Source of the DNA: Mobiluncus sp963511525
GTDB taxonomy: Bacteria; Actinomycetota; Actinomycetes; Actinomycetales; Actinomycetaceae
DNA length: 64,000 bases
Assembly: GCF_963511525.1 (NCBI RefSeq)
Contig: NZ_CAUPIY010000009.1
Span: 30,353-94,352, forward strand
Reading direction: 5' to 3'
Part shown: positions 1 through 8,325 of the stretch, piece by piece
How the letters are laid out: the number at the start of each line of letters is the position of its first letter
Numbering within the stretch: position 1 is the first letter of the stretch
Notes under the pieces: model-generated
The model's input: the letters and a program-made list of their open reading frames with translations, nothing else
What the model was told of the DNA's origin: nothing
The model's database searches: none
Position numbers and translations under genes: made by a program

Positions 1-284
1 AACAGGGCGTTTACAGTCAATTCGGTGGTGTCTGGGGTCACGATGGGGGTCATCGCGGTGATTTCCAGGTGAACGCCCTGGTGATTGAAGCCCGATCCGC
101 AAAAGGCGGGAGCGGAGCGTGAGCTGGTCGCGGACTTACAGGGGCTGGCAGAAGGGGTGGGGGAAGGTTTTTCCGTTTGGGCCTGTGCTAGGCCGGGCGT
201 GCCGCCAGCTAGCGACACGACAGACAACGCCGCTAAACCGAGAAAGACGCGGGAAATGAACGGAATCGACCGGCGCAGCTTCAA
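1..284 (-). CDS. DUF6049 family secreted/membrane protein (N-terminal part; gene runs off the left edge)
   Basis: Reading the minus strand from a TTG at 284 gives an open frame that continues to the window edge (about 94 codons seen). It starts with a basic stretch (KLRRS), then a hydrophobic signal segment ending near ALA-QAQT, then a short Pro/Ser/Thr linker and a strand containing LEITAMTP, which resembles the first beta-strand of DUF6049 proteins. These large secreted membrane-anchored proteins normally sit between murJ and a NUDIX gene in actinobacteria, and the neighbour here is a NUDIX gene on the same strand. The TTG overlaps the NUDIX stop codon (TTGA), which suggests translational coupling. 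The function is unknown; a cell-envelope role is inferred from the murJ linkage known in other genomes, but murJ itself lies outside this window. Confidence 0.7.
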   Translation of the reverse strand, partial: MKLRRSIPFISRVFLGLAALSVVSLAGGTPGLAQAQTEKPSPTPSASPCKSATSSRSAPAFCGSGFNHQGVHLEITAMTPIVTPDTTELTVNAL

Positions 285-793
285 CGGTGCACCCCCAACA
301 TTTTTCGAGCCAACGCTCCAATGCGGCGTTCGGCTGGAAAAGCCAAACGTTTGTCCAGCAGGGACAGCGGCACCCATTGCGCGGTGCAGGCCTCGTGGTC
401 AGGGTCGCCCTCCGCCGTAATCTCACCACCGGTAGCCTCCAGCAAAAAGTGGTGAACGACCTTGTGAACCCGCCGGTCAGGGCCGGAAAACCAGTAATCC
501 ATCGAGGAGAGGTAACGCACCGGACGGCACTCGATGCCGGTTTCCTCCTGGACTTCACGAGCGGCGGCTTGGGGAATGGTTTCCTCCGGTTCCACGTGCC
601 CCTTGGGCAGCAGCCATTCCAGACGACCGGCGCGACCTTGACGCAAAATCAACGCGGCGCACACCTTTCCCTCAATGAGTTTCACCGCCAGCCCGCCCGC
701 GCTGACCTCTTGCACTATCGGCAGCAGGCGCCCCGAACGCGACCGGTAAAAGCCCTCGGGGACGGGCTGATTCGATTCCGGCGCGGCTGACAT
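281..793 (-). CDS. NUDIX hydrolase
   Basis: A 170-aa single-domain NUDIX protein. The Nudix box is intact at about residues 65-87 (G..EPEE..... REVQEETGI), supplying the Glu residues that bind the metal for hydrolysing nucleoside diphosphate-linked substrates. The N-terminal strand AGGLAVKLIEG and the segment EWLLPKGHVE are typical of MutT/Ap4A-like members, so a nucleotide-pool cleaning or Ap4A-hydrolase role is likely, but the substrate cannot be read from the sequence. It is the first gene of a leftward unit with the DUF6049 gene (4-bp overlap) and is divergent from cca. This NUDIX/CCA divergence is a standard arrangement near the origin of replication in actinobacteria. Confidence 0.9.
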   Translation of the reverse strand: MSAAPESNQPVPEGFYRSRSGRLLPIVQEVSAGGLAVKLIEGKVCAALILRQGRAGRLEWLLPKGHVEPEETIPQAAAREVQEETGIECRPVRYLSSMDYWFSGPDRRVHKVVHHFLLEATGGEITAEGDPDHEACTAQWVPLSLLDKRLAFPAERRIGALARKMLGVHR

Positions 794-906
794 ACGTCGA
801 TTTTATATAAAATAGTGCCGAGGTTTTTCTAACCGGTTGAAAACCCGGTAAAAAGTCCCGGTAATAGGCCAATCATTGCGAGGAAACGTACCCAGAAAGG
901 AGGGTC
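794..906. promoter_or_regulatory. Divergent promoter region between the NUDIX gene and cca
   Basis: A 113-bp gap with an AT-rich core at about 801-816 (TTTTATATAAAATAG) that could supply a -10 element in either direction. A strong Shine-Dalgarno sequence (AAAGGAGG) lies just before the cca ATG. No clear operator was seen. Confidence 0.4.
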
Positions 907-2430
907 ATGACCGAAACGACCGCGAAAAACGCACTCCCGACCCAAACTTCCCCGGCCGCGGCAGGGGAACAGCCCGGTACGAAGGCGAGCCGGCAGGACG
1001 CGGTGCGCCGTGAGCTGGAGGCGAAAGTGGTGCCTCTGGGAAAGGTGTTCGCCGCCGCCGGCTTTGAGATTGCGCTGGTCGGAGGGCCGGTTCGCGACGC
1101 CTTGCTGGGAATCACCCCCCATGACTTGGACCTGACCACTTCGGCGCGTCCCGATGAAACCGAGGCGGTACTGCGCTCGTGGGCGGACGCAGTGTGGGAC
1201 GTGGGACGCAACTACGGCACCTTGGGAGCCCGCAAAGGCGATGACGTGTTCGAAATCACGACCTATCGCAGTGACGACTACCAGCGGGATTCGCGCAAAC
1301 CCACCGTCAAGTTCGGCGACACCCTGGAGGGGGACCTGTTTCGCCGCGATTTCACGGTTAATGCCATCGCGCTGCGCTTGCCTACCCTGGAGCTGGTGGA
1401 TCCCACCGGAGGACTCAACGATTTAGCGGCCGGGATTTTGCGCACCCCTATCGACCCGGAAGAATCATTTTCCGACGACCCCCTGCGGATTATGCGCGCG
1501 GCACGATTCGCTGCCCAACTTGAGTTTGACGTGGATTACGAAACGATGCAGGCGATGGAAACGATGCGCGAACGGCTGAGCATTGTTTCCCCCGAACGTG
1601 TCCAGGCCGAACTATCCCGCCTGATGACCGCCAAAGCGCCGCGTCGCGGGCTGGAGCTGATGGTTTACACTCAGCTGGCCGACCAGGTCTTGCCCGAACT
1701 AATGGATTTGCTGGATATGCAAGATGAACACAAACGTCACAAGGACGTGTGGGAACACTCCCTGACCGTGCTCGACCAGGCTATCGCTCAGGAGACCGGG
1801 CCGGACGGGCCGGTGCCCGCACCGGACTTGGTGCTGCGGCTGGCAGCGATTTTACACGACATTGGCAAGCCCGCGACCCGGCGTTTCGAGGCCGGCGGGG
1901 TCGTTACCTTTCACCAGCACGACGTGGTGGGAGCCCGGATTACTCGCAACCGCCTGAAAGCCTTGAAATATGACAAGGCGACGATTCGTGACGTATCCCG
2001 ACTGGTGGCCTTGCACCAGCGGTTTCACGGCTACGGAGAACAAGTGTGGACCGATTCCGCCGTGCGCCGCTACATCACCGACGCCGGTCCCCTACTGGAA
2101 CGCCTGCACCGCCTGACTCGTGCCGACTGCACGACCCGAAACGTGAAAAAAGCCCACCGCCTGGCGGCCGCCTACGATGACCTGGAAACCCGGATTAAGG
2201 AGCTGAAAGCCCAGGAGGAACTCGACGCGGTACGCCCCGAACTTAACGGGGACGAAATCATGGAAATCCTGGGGATTCCCGCCGGCCCGGAGGTCGGCAA
2301 AGCTTATCGGTTTATGCTGACCTACCGGATGGAACACGGCCCGGTCGGACATGATAATGCCATTACAGTTCTGCGTGACTGGTGGGAAAAATGGCACAAT
2401 GGTACGAACGAACAGGACGAAGCGCGGTAA
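907..2430 (+). CDS. cca: CCA tRNA nucleotidyltransferase
   Basis: A 507-aa class II nucleotidyltransferase that adds or repairs the 3' CCA end of tRNA. The N-terminal head shows LVGGPVRD (residues 57-64) followed by the metal-binding DLD motif at 73-75. The RRDFTVNA motif follows at about 146-153 and the DPLRIMRAARFAAQL helix at about 191. A C-terminal HD domain carries ILHDIGKP (His317-Asp318). This head plus HD layout is the usual actinobacterial form (called PcnA/PcnB in older annotation). The ATG is preceded by AAAGGAGGGTC, a near-perfect ribosome binding site. About 35 residues precede the conserved core and are low in conservation. It lies upstream of, and probably co-transcribed with, the penicillin-binding protein gene. 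Confidence 0.93.
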   Translation: MTETTAKNALPTQTSPAAAGEQPGTKASRQDAVRRELEAKVVPLGKVFAAAGFEIALVGGPVRDALLGITPHDLDLTTSARPDETEAVLRSWADAVWDVGRNYGTLGARKGDDVFEITTYRSDDYQRDSRKPTVKFGDTLEGDLFRRDFTVNAIALRLPTLELVDPTGGLNDLAAGILRTPIDPEESFSDDPLRIMRAARFAAQLEFDVDYETMQAMETMRERLSIVSPERVQAELSRLMTAKAPRRGLELMVYTQLADQVLPELMDLLDMQDEHKRHKDVWEHSLTVLDQAIAQETGPDGPVPAPDLVLRLAAILHDIGKPATRRFEAGGVVTFHQHDVVGARITRNRLKALKYDKATIRDVSRLVALHQRFHGYGEQVWTDSAVRRYITDAGPLLERLHRLTRADCTTRNVKKAHRLAAAYDDLETRIKELKAQEELDAVRPELNGDEIMEILGIPAGPEVGKAYRFMLTYRMEHGPVGHDNAITVLRDWWEKWHNGTNEQDEAR

Positions 2431-2483
2431 AACCGCTTCACCGCTTAGGGTGAATCGGGAAGACTGTGGCGAGGACAGGTAAC

Positions 2484-4724
2484 ATGGCAAAGGCAGCACG
2501 ACCACGCACAGTAACTGGGCAATCCGTGCGACAGGTGCACCCCAAACGGCGCAAACACCACTATGTTCGCAATTTTTTCCTGACCCTGCTGTTCCTCATC
2601 ATCCTGTCCATTGTGGGTGCCCTAGCAACTTTCCTGGTTGTTTACGCCACGACCGAAATACCGAAACCCGCCGAGTTCGCTCGTGCCCAAGTCACCTCCG
2701 TGTACTATTCCGACGGAACCACCGAAATCGGAAAGTTCGCTGAGGTGAACCGGGAAATTATCGAAACGAAAGACCTGCCCAAACAGATTGGCAACGCGGT
2801 GGTCGCCTCGGAGGATCGCACTTTTTGGACCAACTCCGGGGTCGATTTGCGCGGCATCGCCCGGGCTTTCCTCAATAACGCGCGCGGCGGGGCGACACAG
2901 GGCGCTTCCACGCTGAGCCAACAGTACGTGGAACGCTACTACATGGCGGAAAACACGAACCAGGGAAACGTGTTGCAACGGTACTGGGCGAAAGCCAGAG
3001 AAGCCATTATGGCGCTGAAGATTAACCGCCAGCAGGAAAAAGACGAAATCCTGGGCAACTATTTGAACACGATTTATTTCGGCCGCGGATCCTATGGAAT
3101 CCAGGCTGCCGCGAAGGCATATTTCGGAAAAAACGCCAAGGATATTGATTACTCCGAGGCCGCCCTGCTGTCCGGCATTATCCCCGCGCCTTCCGCATAC
3201 GATCCGGCTGTGAACCAGGAAATGGCGGAAAAACGGTGGAAACGGGTCATTAAGAACATGGCCGCCGACGGGTATATCACTCCTGAGCAGCAGGCATCGG
3301 CGCAGTTCCCGGCCACGATTCCCCCCACCCAGAGCGTGCAGGACTTCGGGGGAGTGAACGGCTATTTCATGTTCCAGGCGCGTCAGGAGCTGAAAGATTT
3401 GGCTGGCCTGACCGAGGAACAAATCGACACGATGGGTCTGAAAATCATCACGACTTTAGACAAAGATAAAGTCAAACTGATGGAACAGACGGTGGCGAAG
3501 CTGCCGTCGGGGCATTCTGAGAACCTGCACGTCGCGATGATCTCCACCGATCCGAAAACGGGGGAAATTATTGCGGAATATCCGGGGCAGGACTATCTGA
3601 AAGTCCAGATTAACGCCGCCACCCAGGAACACTTCCAGGCTGGGTCTACGTTTAAGCCTTTCGGCATGATTGCCTCCCTGGAACAGGGTGGATCCTTGAG
3701 TGACACTTACCCGGGGAACTCCCCGCAGACCATTCAAGGCGTGCCCATCAGGAACTTCGCCGGAGCTTCATACGGAACCGTCACCCTGGCGCAAGCTACC
3801 GCGAAATCTGTCAACACGGCTTATGTCGCTTTGAACGCGAAGGTCGGACCGTCATTGACTAAGGAAGTGGCGATTCGTCTGGGCTATCCCGAAAATACCC
3901 CCGGCCTGGACGACTCCCTGACGAACGTGCTGGGTTCGGCTTCTCCGACGGCGGCAAATATTGCTGAGGCTTACGGAACTATCGCCAACGAGGGCAAACG
4001 CGAGACTGTCCACATGATTCGCCAGGTCACGGACACTGCCGGGGACATTGTTTATATGCCGTCTTTCTCGGCGGATCAGGTTATTGAACGCAATATCGCC
4101 CTGACCGCCACCCAAGCCTTGACGGGACCTTTCCAGGCGGGAGGCACTGCGGTGAAAGCCCAAATCGGCAGGCCCTCCGCCGGTAAGACCGGATCGTCGA
4201 CCGACAACAAGTCCGCGGTTTTTGCTGGATTCATCCCCCAGGTGGTGACTATTGTCGGTCTGTACCAGTCCGGGCCTAACGGAGAGGAACAATCCATCTC
4301 ACCGTTTGGTGGTATTCGCGAAGTTACCGGCTCTACCTGGCCGGCGTGGTTGTGGAAACAATATATGTCCGGCGCCGTGAAAGGCCTGGAAGTCGAGCAG
4401 TTTGCGAGAGCCCAGAAACTCAAGAAAGTGGCAGTGACCCGGTCGGAAGAACCAAGCCCTACCGAGACTGAACCTTCCCTGCTTCCCAGCCCCGATGAGT
4501 CCCTGTCCCCCGGCCAGTCCCTGTCGCCTTCTCCCCTGACGCCGCAAAGTCCCGGGAATCAGCCCTCTTATGAGCCGGGTAATGGTTCGGGAGGAACCGA
4601 ACCCAGTCCTACCATTCCGGGCACTTCCGGGTTTGTGCCTAGCCCGAGTAATTCGCCCGTTCCCCCCAGTCCGGCACCGGGTGGGGATGGTGGCGCGACC
4701 GAATCGGGCGGGCCCGTCTCGTAA
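2484..4724 (+). CDS. Bifunctional class A penicillin-binding protein (GT51 transglycosylase plus transpeptidase)
   Basis: A membrane-anchored peptidoglycan synthase, 746 aa from the ATG at 2484. The alternative GTG at 2466 adds six residues; I prefer the ATG because of the AGGACAGG just upstream. A basic cytoplasmic tail is followed by one transmembrane helix (about 30-55). The GT51 domain has the catalytic Glu in SEDRTFW (about 110) and GASTLSQQYVERYY. The transpeptidase domain has STFK (Ser about 388), SVN (about 442) and KTGSS (about 568). After about residue 630 the protein ends in a Ser/Pro/Glu-rich tail with no PASTA domain, presumably a wall-spanning linker. It forms the membrane-bound polymerase and cross-linker for glycan strands. 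It follows cca by about 50 bp. Confidence 0.93.
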   Translation: MAKAARPRTVTGQSVRQVHPKRRKHHYVRNFFLTLLFLIILSIVGALATFLVVYATTEIPKPAEFARAQVTSVYYSDGTTEIGKFAEVNREIIETKDLPKQIGNAVVASEDRTFWTNSGVDLRGIARAFLNNARGGATQGASTLSQQYVERYYMAENTNQGNVLQRYWAKAREAIMALKINRQQEKDEILGNYLNTIYFGRGSYGIQAAAKAYFGKNAKDIDYSEAALLSGIIPAPSAYDPAVNQEMAEKRWKRVIKNMAADGYITPEQQASAQFPATIPPTQSVQDFGGVNGYFMFQARQELKDLAGLTEEQIDTMGLKIITTLDKDKVKLMEQTVAKLPSGHSENLHVAMISTDPKTGEIIAEYPGQDYLKVQINAATQEHFQAGSTFKPFGMIASLEQGGSLSDTYPGNSPQTIQGVPIRNFAGASYGTVTLAQATAKSVNTAYVALNAKVGPSLTKEVAIRLGYPENTPGLDDSLTNVLGSASPTAANIAEAYGTIANEGKRETVHMIRQVTDTAGDIVYMPSFSADQVIERNIALTATQALTGPFQAGGTAVKAQIGRPSAGKTGSSTDNKSAVFAGFIPQVVTIVGLYQSGPNGEEQSISPFGGIREVTGSTWPAWLWKQYMSGAVKGLEVEQFARAQKLKKVAVTRSEEPSPTETEPSLLPSPDESLSPGQSLSPSPLTPQSPGNQPSYEPGNGSGGTEPSPTIPGTSGFVPSPSNSPVPPSPAPGGDGGATESGGPVS

Positions 4725-5086
4725 CAACCGGTAATGATTTCACAAGCCCGGTGGGGCAGCTACTCTAACATTGTTACAGTACGTTACAGTAGCTGGCACG
4801 AGGGCGGGTTGGCGGTTGGTATATGTCCTGGTGGTTGGCACTTTGAGGGGTGGCGGGAGAGTAACTCTAAAATGTTAGAGTAGGTGTTACAGTAGCATAT
4901 AACGGGCGAGGTGAGGCGTGTCCTCCGATTCCAGAGGCGGGTAAGTGCAGGGTTATGGCATAACCAAGCCAGAATTGGCTAAAGTGGGCGGAAAACGTTA
5001 GAATCGTAAGGCTGTTTTGGCACCGCGCCAGGACGGCGACTCCTGCTCCGGAGGGACCGGGGCCGTTAAGACCAAAGGAGAGTTAT
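4725..5086 (+). promoter_or_regulatory. rpsF upstream region with paired repeat elements
   Basis: A 362-bp gene-free stretch ahead of the ribosomal operon. TACTCTAACATT at 4761-4772 is repeated inverted as AATGTTAGAGTA at 4871-4882, and GTTACAGTAGC occurs directly at 4783-4793 and 4886-4896, with one more GTTACAGTA at 4773-4781. The right-hand copy contains a perfect 7-bp inverted repeat, ACTCTAA-AATG-TTAGAGT (4864-4881). About 100 bp separate the two composite elements, so DNA looping by a regulator is conceivable. The part from about 4900 to 5086 is probably the rpsF leader. It could carry an S6:S18 feedback structure, but I cannot demonstrate one. Confidence 0.45.
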
Positions 5087-5374
5087 ATGCGGAAATACGA
5101 AATGATGGTGATTGTCGACCCCGAGGTCGATGAGCGCACTGTCGAACCCTCGATGAGCGCCCTGTTTGGCCAGGTAGAAGACCTGGGGGGCAAAATTGAG
5201 AAACTTGATGTGTGGGGCAAGCGCAAGCTCGCCTACCCCATATTGAAAAAGACTGACGGGATTTACGTGGTTGTCGACATGGAAACCACCCCGGAAATCG
5301 CCAAGGAATTGGATCGTCAGCTGGGCCTAAACGAGTCGATTCTGCGCACCAAACTGATGCGCAAGGATGCCTAA
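5087..5374 (+). CDS. rpsF: 30S ribosomal protein S6
   Basis: A 95-aa protein matching S6 over its full length. It begins RKYEMMVIVDPEVDERT, has the GKRKLAYPI segment in the middle, and ends in the LNESILRTKLMRK helix/strand. S6 binds S18 on the platform of the 30S subunit. The ATG follows AAAGGAGAGTT. It is the first gene of the rpsF-ssb-rpsR-rplI operon, whose order is conserved across bacteria. S6 and S18 being in one operon makes sense because they bind ribosomal RNA as a heterodimer. Confidence 0.97.
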   Translation: MRKYEMMVIVDPEVDERTVEPSMSALFGQVEDLGGKIEKLDVWGKRKLAYPILKKTDGIYVVVDMETTPEIAKELDRQLGLNESILRTKLMRKDA

Positions 5375-5506
5375 TTTTTTCCAATCAAACGGAGGCGAAT
5401 TTTGGTCTCCAGGGTCCCTGATATGTTGAGTAGAGCCGGTGACGGCCCCGCACAGCGAGCGGATTTTGGCACCACGCCCCGAATTGATGACAACTAAGGA
5501 GAAACA

Positions 5507-6064
5507 ATGGCAGGCGACACGATTATCACGGTAATAGGCAACTTGACGGCGGACCCGGAACTTCGCTGGGGCCAGTCTGGCACGGCGTTGGCGTCTTTCA
5601 CGATTGCGTCAACTCCGCGTTCGTTTGACCGGGCCTCCAACAGCTGGAAAGACGGCGAAGCCCTGTTCTTGCGGTGTACCGCTTGGCGGGAACTGGCGGA
5701 AAACGTTGCGGAATCCCTGCACAAGGGGTCGCGCGTCATCGCTCAAGGCCGTTTGCAGCAGCGTTCTTGGGAAGCCCAAGATGGCTCTCGGCGCACCTCA
5801 GTAGAGATGACGGTAGACGAGATTGGTCCGTCCCTGCGGTTTGCTACCGCCTCGGTGAACCGGACTCAGCGCGGCGAGGGAGGCTTTGGTGCCAACGCGA
5901 ATGGCGGCGGCTACAACAGCGCTCCTAGCGCAGCTCGGCCGCAGCCCACTTATGGGGCTCCCGCCGGAGGATCCGATGGGGACGCGTGGGGTTCGCCCGC
6001 GCCTGGCTTTGGCGCCCCGGGGGCTCCAGCTGATTCCAGCTTTGGCGAAAATCCGCCGTTTTAA
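5507..6064 (+). CDS. ssb: Single-stranded DNA-binding protein
   Basis: A 185-aa SSB. The N-terminal OB fold (about residues 1-110) has the typical start DTIITVIGNLTADPELRW and the core LFLRCTAWRELAENV, which contains the conserved Trp. A long Gly/Ala/Pro-rich linker follows (about 120-175). The C-terminal tip ends GENPPF, a rather weakly acidic version of the usual DDD-PF partner-binding tail. It coats single-stranded DNA in replication and repair and recruits partner proteins through the tip. The ATG follows AAGGAGAAACA. A 130-bp gap separates it from rpsF, so an internal promoter or processed leader is possible. Confidence 0.96.
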   Translation: MAGDTIITVIGNLTADPELRWGQSGTALASFTIASTPRSFDRASNSWKDGEALFLRCTAWRELAENVAESLHKGSRVIAQGRLQQRSWEAQDGSRRTSVEMTVDEIGPSLRFATASVNRTQRGEGGFGANANGGGYNSAPSAARPQPTYGAPAGGSDGDAWGSPAPGFGAPGAPADSSFGENPPF

Positions 6065-6141
6065 ACCGGTTGCCGCTTTTTCCCGCGGCATTCCGACACA
6101 GCACAGATAAGTTTTTCAACACAATATATAAGGAGATCAAT

Positions 6142-6387
6142 ATGGGTAAGCAGATGCGCAATAACACCAAACCCATTAAGAAAAAGACCAACCCCCTGAA
6201 GGCTCAAAAGGTTGGCGACATTGACTACAAAGACACCGCTTTGCTGCGCAAGTTTATTTCGGACCGCGGCAAGATTCGCGCTCGGCGCGTCACCGGTATA
6301 ACCGTTCAGGAACAGCGTCAGATTGCGAAAGCCGTTAAGAACGCCCGCGAGATGGCTTTGCTGCCCTACTCCGGTTCCGGCCGCTAA
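6142..6387 (+). CDS. rpsR: 30S ribosomal protein S18 (cysteine-free form)
   Basis: An 81-aa S18 with the hallmark DYKDTALLRKFISDRGKIRARRVTG and the ending REMALLPYSGSGR. An upstream in-frame ATG at 6070 exists, but the ATG at 6142 has AAGGAGATCAAT directly before it and gives the normal S18 length. The protein contains no cysteine at all: the N-terminal zinc-ribbon pairs of C+ paralogues are replaced by NPLKAQKV. It is therefore the zinc-independent type, although it sits in the main operon rather than in a Zur-controlled cluster. I recall bifidobacterial S18 being similar. It partners S6 on the 30S platform. Confidence 0.96.
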   Translation: MGKQMRNNTKPIKKKTNPLKAQKVGDIDYKDTALLRKFISDRGKIRARRVTGITVQEQRQIAKAVKNAREMALLPYSGSGR

Positions 6388-6408
6388 ATTTGAGGGAGGA
6401 AGTAAACA

Positions 6409-6873
6409 ATGACTCAGAATACGAAAGTTGTTTTGACCCACGAAGTCGACAAGCTCGGTAACGCTGGCGACGTGGTTGAAGTCCGTCCCGGTTACGCGCG
6501 CAACTACCTGTTGCCGCGCCGCTTGGCGATGCCGTGGACCAAGGGGTCCCAGGTGGAAATTGACCGGATGAAGGCCGCCCTGGCAAAGAAACAGATTGCC
6601 TCGATGGAAATAGCTCAGGCGGTGCAAGCCAAACTTGCCGAAGGCGACCCGGTGCTGATTGATGCCAAGGCCGGCGCGAACGGGCGTCTGTTCGGGGCTA
6701 TCACCACCGCTCAGATTGCAGCGGCGGTGAAGGAGCAAAAGGGCGCTGAAATCGACAAGCGCAAGATTGTTATCGAGAAGCCCATCAAGTCAGTCGGTAC
6801 CTACCAGCTGACGGTGCGCCTGTTCGAAGAACTCACCTCACCGCTGGAAGTCACGGTGCGGGCGGAAAAGTAG
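6409..6873 (+). CDS. rplI: 50S ribosomal protein L9
   Basis: A 154-aa L9. The N-terminal rRNA-binding domain contains LTHEVDKLGNAGDVVEVRPGYARNYL, the family signature. A long connecting helix follows (about 45-80). The C-terminal domain has the GANGRLFGAITTAQIA motif. It binds 23S rRNA at the base of the L1 stalk and extends away from the ribosome, helping reading-frame maintenance. The gene lies 21 bp after rpsR with a GGAGGAAGT ribosome binding site and closes the operon, since a strong terminator follows immediately. Confidence 0.97.
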   Translation: MTQNTKVVLTHEVDKLGNAGDVVEVRPGYARNYLLPRRLAMPWTKGSQVEIDRMKAALAKKQIASMEIAQAVQAKLAEGDPVLIDAKAGANGRLFGAITTAQIAAAVKEQKGAEIDKRKIVIEKPIKSVGTYQLTVRLFEELTSPLEVTVRAEK

Positions 6874-6889
6874 AACCTAAATAGAGAAC

Positions 6890-6929
6890 GGTGCCGGGAA
6901 CCTGCGGGTTTCCGGCACCGGGCGTTTTT
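6890..6929. terminator. Rho-independent terminator between rplI and dnaB (probably bidirectional)
   Basis: A 13-bp stem GGTGCCGGGAACC / GGGTTTCCGGCACC with a short TGCG-type loop (6890-6919), followed by GGGCGTTTTT on the plus strand. The T-run overlaps the dnaB stop codon, so the convergent genes share it. Confidence 0.85.
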
Positions 6930-8304
6930 AGTAATCCGGGGGCGGGGGCTCCTCTTGATTGCGGTGAATCCCCGAGACGAAACGCGAAAACTTGCCTTGG
7001 AACTGCAGGTTGATAATTTCGGTGCGTCCATTGCGGTGCTTGGCGATATTGAGGTCAGCTTCGCCGGGACGGTCGTCCGAGTTGTAATACTCGGGGCGGT
7101 GCAGCAGCAGCACCAAGTCAGCGTCCTGCTCCAACGAACCCGATTCTCGCAGGTCGCTCATCATCGGTTTCTTATCGGTACGAGACTCCGGCCCACGGTT
7201 CAGCTGGGCGACCCCAATCACCGGCACTTCCAGCTCTTTGGCTAACAGTTTCAAAGACCGTGAAATCTCGGAAACTTCCTGTTGACGCGACTCGATGCGT
7301 TTGTGTGAACTCATCAACTGAATGTAGTCCACGACAACGAGGGACAAATCTGTGGAATGCTTGAGGCGCCGGCACTTGGCTCGAATATCGGGCATGGTCA
7401 GGTTTGGCGAATCGTCAATATAGAAAGGCGCGGACTTCATCCGGTTATATGCCGAAGCGATATTGTCCCAGTTAGCCTGGTTCTGGGGGCCGTCGTTGGG
7501 CATCCCCGCAAACAGGAGGGACAGCGGCACGCTGGCCTCCGCTGACAGCATCCTCTTGATGATGTCCGCAGCCGACATCTCGAGAGAAAAAATCGCCGCC
7601 GCACGTTTCTCTTTCAAAGTCACGTGACGCAAAATGTCCAGGGCAAAGGTCGACTTACCCATCGCCGGACGCGCCGCCACAATGATGAGCTGACCGGCGC
7701 GCAGACCGTTGGTCACCCGGTCAAAATCGAGGAACCCCGTGTGGACCGTGTGCGGGTCGTCGTCGGTCTGTTGGATTTCGTCCAAGACTGGGGTCAGTAG
7801 TTCGGATAGTGGTCGATAGTCTTCAGAAGTGCGTTTTTCGCTGACTCGGTCGAGTTCGGCGTGGGCAGTATTGATAAGTTCGTCTGCGTCAGTGGTGTCG
7901 ATGGCGTAACCGAGTTGGGTGATGCGGGTGCCTGCTTCGACCAAGCCGCGCAAGGTCGCCTGATCGCGCACAATCTGAGCATAGTAGGCGGCGTTAGCGG
8001 CCGTAGGCACCGAGTGAATCACGGTGTGTATGTAATCCAAGCCACCGACGCGGGAGAGCTGACCTCGTTTTTCCAGTTCAGCCGGCACCGTTACCGGATC
8101 GGAAGCCGCTCCCGCCGCGTAGAGGTCCAGGATAGTGTTGAAAATAATCTCGTGACGGGAGTCATAGAAGTCGCTGGGCAGCAGCAATTTATAGGTGTCG
8201 GCGATGGCATTTTTTGACAGAATCATGGCGCCGAGCACACATTGCTCAGCCAAGATGTTGTGGGGGGGAATCCGGTCGACAGCCAGATTATTTTGTTCCT
8301 CCAC
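6928..8304 (-). CDS. dnaB: Replicative DNA helicase DnaB
   Basis: A 458-aa RecA-fold hexameric helicase that unwinds DNA at the fork. The N-terminal helical domain starts RIPPHNILAEQCVLGAMI (binds primase). The helicase domain carries Walker A ARPAMGKSTFALDI and Walker B LVVVDYIQLM, with the VAQLNRGPESR arginine-finger region and KHRNGRT near the C-terminus. No intein is present. I chose the GTG at 8304 over the GTG at 8325 because AAAGGAGG sits only a few bases before it. It is convergent to rplI. Upstream is the DnaA-box-rich gap, and placing dnaB beside that gap is notable. Confidence 0.96.
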   Translation of the reverse strand: MEEQNNLAVDRIPPHNILAEQCVLGAMILSKNAIADTYKLLLPSDFYDSRHEIIFNTILDLYAAGAASDPVTVPAELEKRGQLSRVGGLDYIHTVIHSVPTAANAAYYAQIVRDQATLRGLVEAGTRITQLGYAIDTTDADELINTAHAELDRVSEKRTSEDYRPLSELLTPVLDEIQQTDDDPHTVHTGFLDFDRVTNGLRAGQLIIVAARPAMGKSTFALDILRHVTLKEKRAAAIFSLEMSAADIIKRMLSAEASVPLSLLFAGMPNDGPQNQANWDNIASAYNRMKSAPFYIDDSPNLTMPDIRAKCRRLKHSTDLSLVVVDYIQLMSSHKRIESRQQEVSEISRSLKLLAKELEVPVIGVAQLNRGPESRTDKKPMMSDLRESGSLEQDADLVLLLHRPEYYNSDDRPGEADLNIAKHRNGRTEIINLQFQGKFSRFVSGIHRNQEEPPPPDY

Positions 8305-8325
8305 GCGGCCTCCTTTCACCGACAC

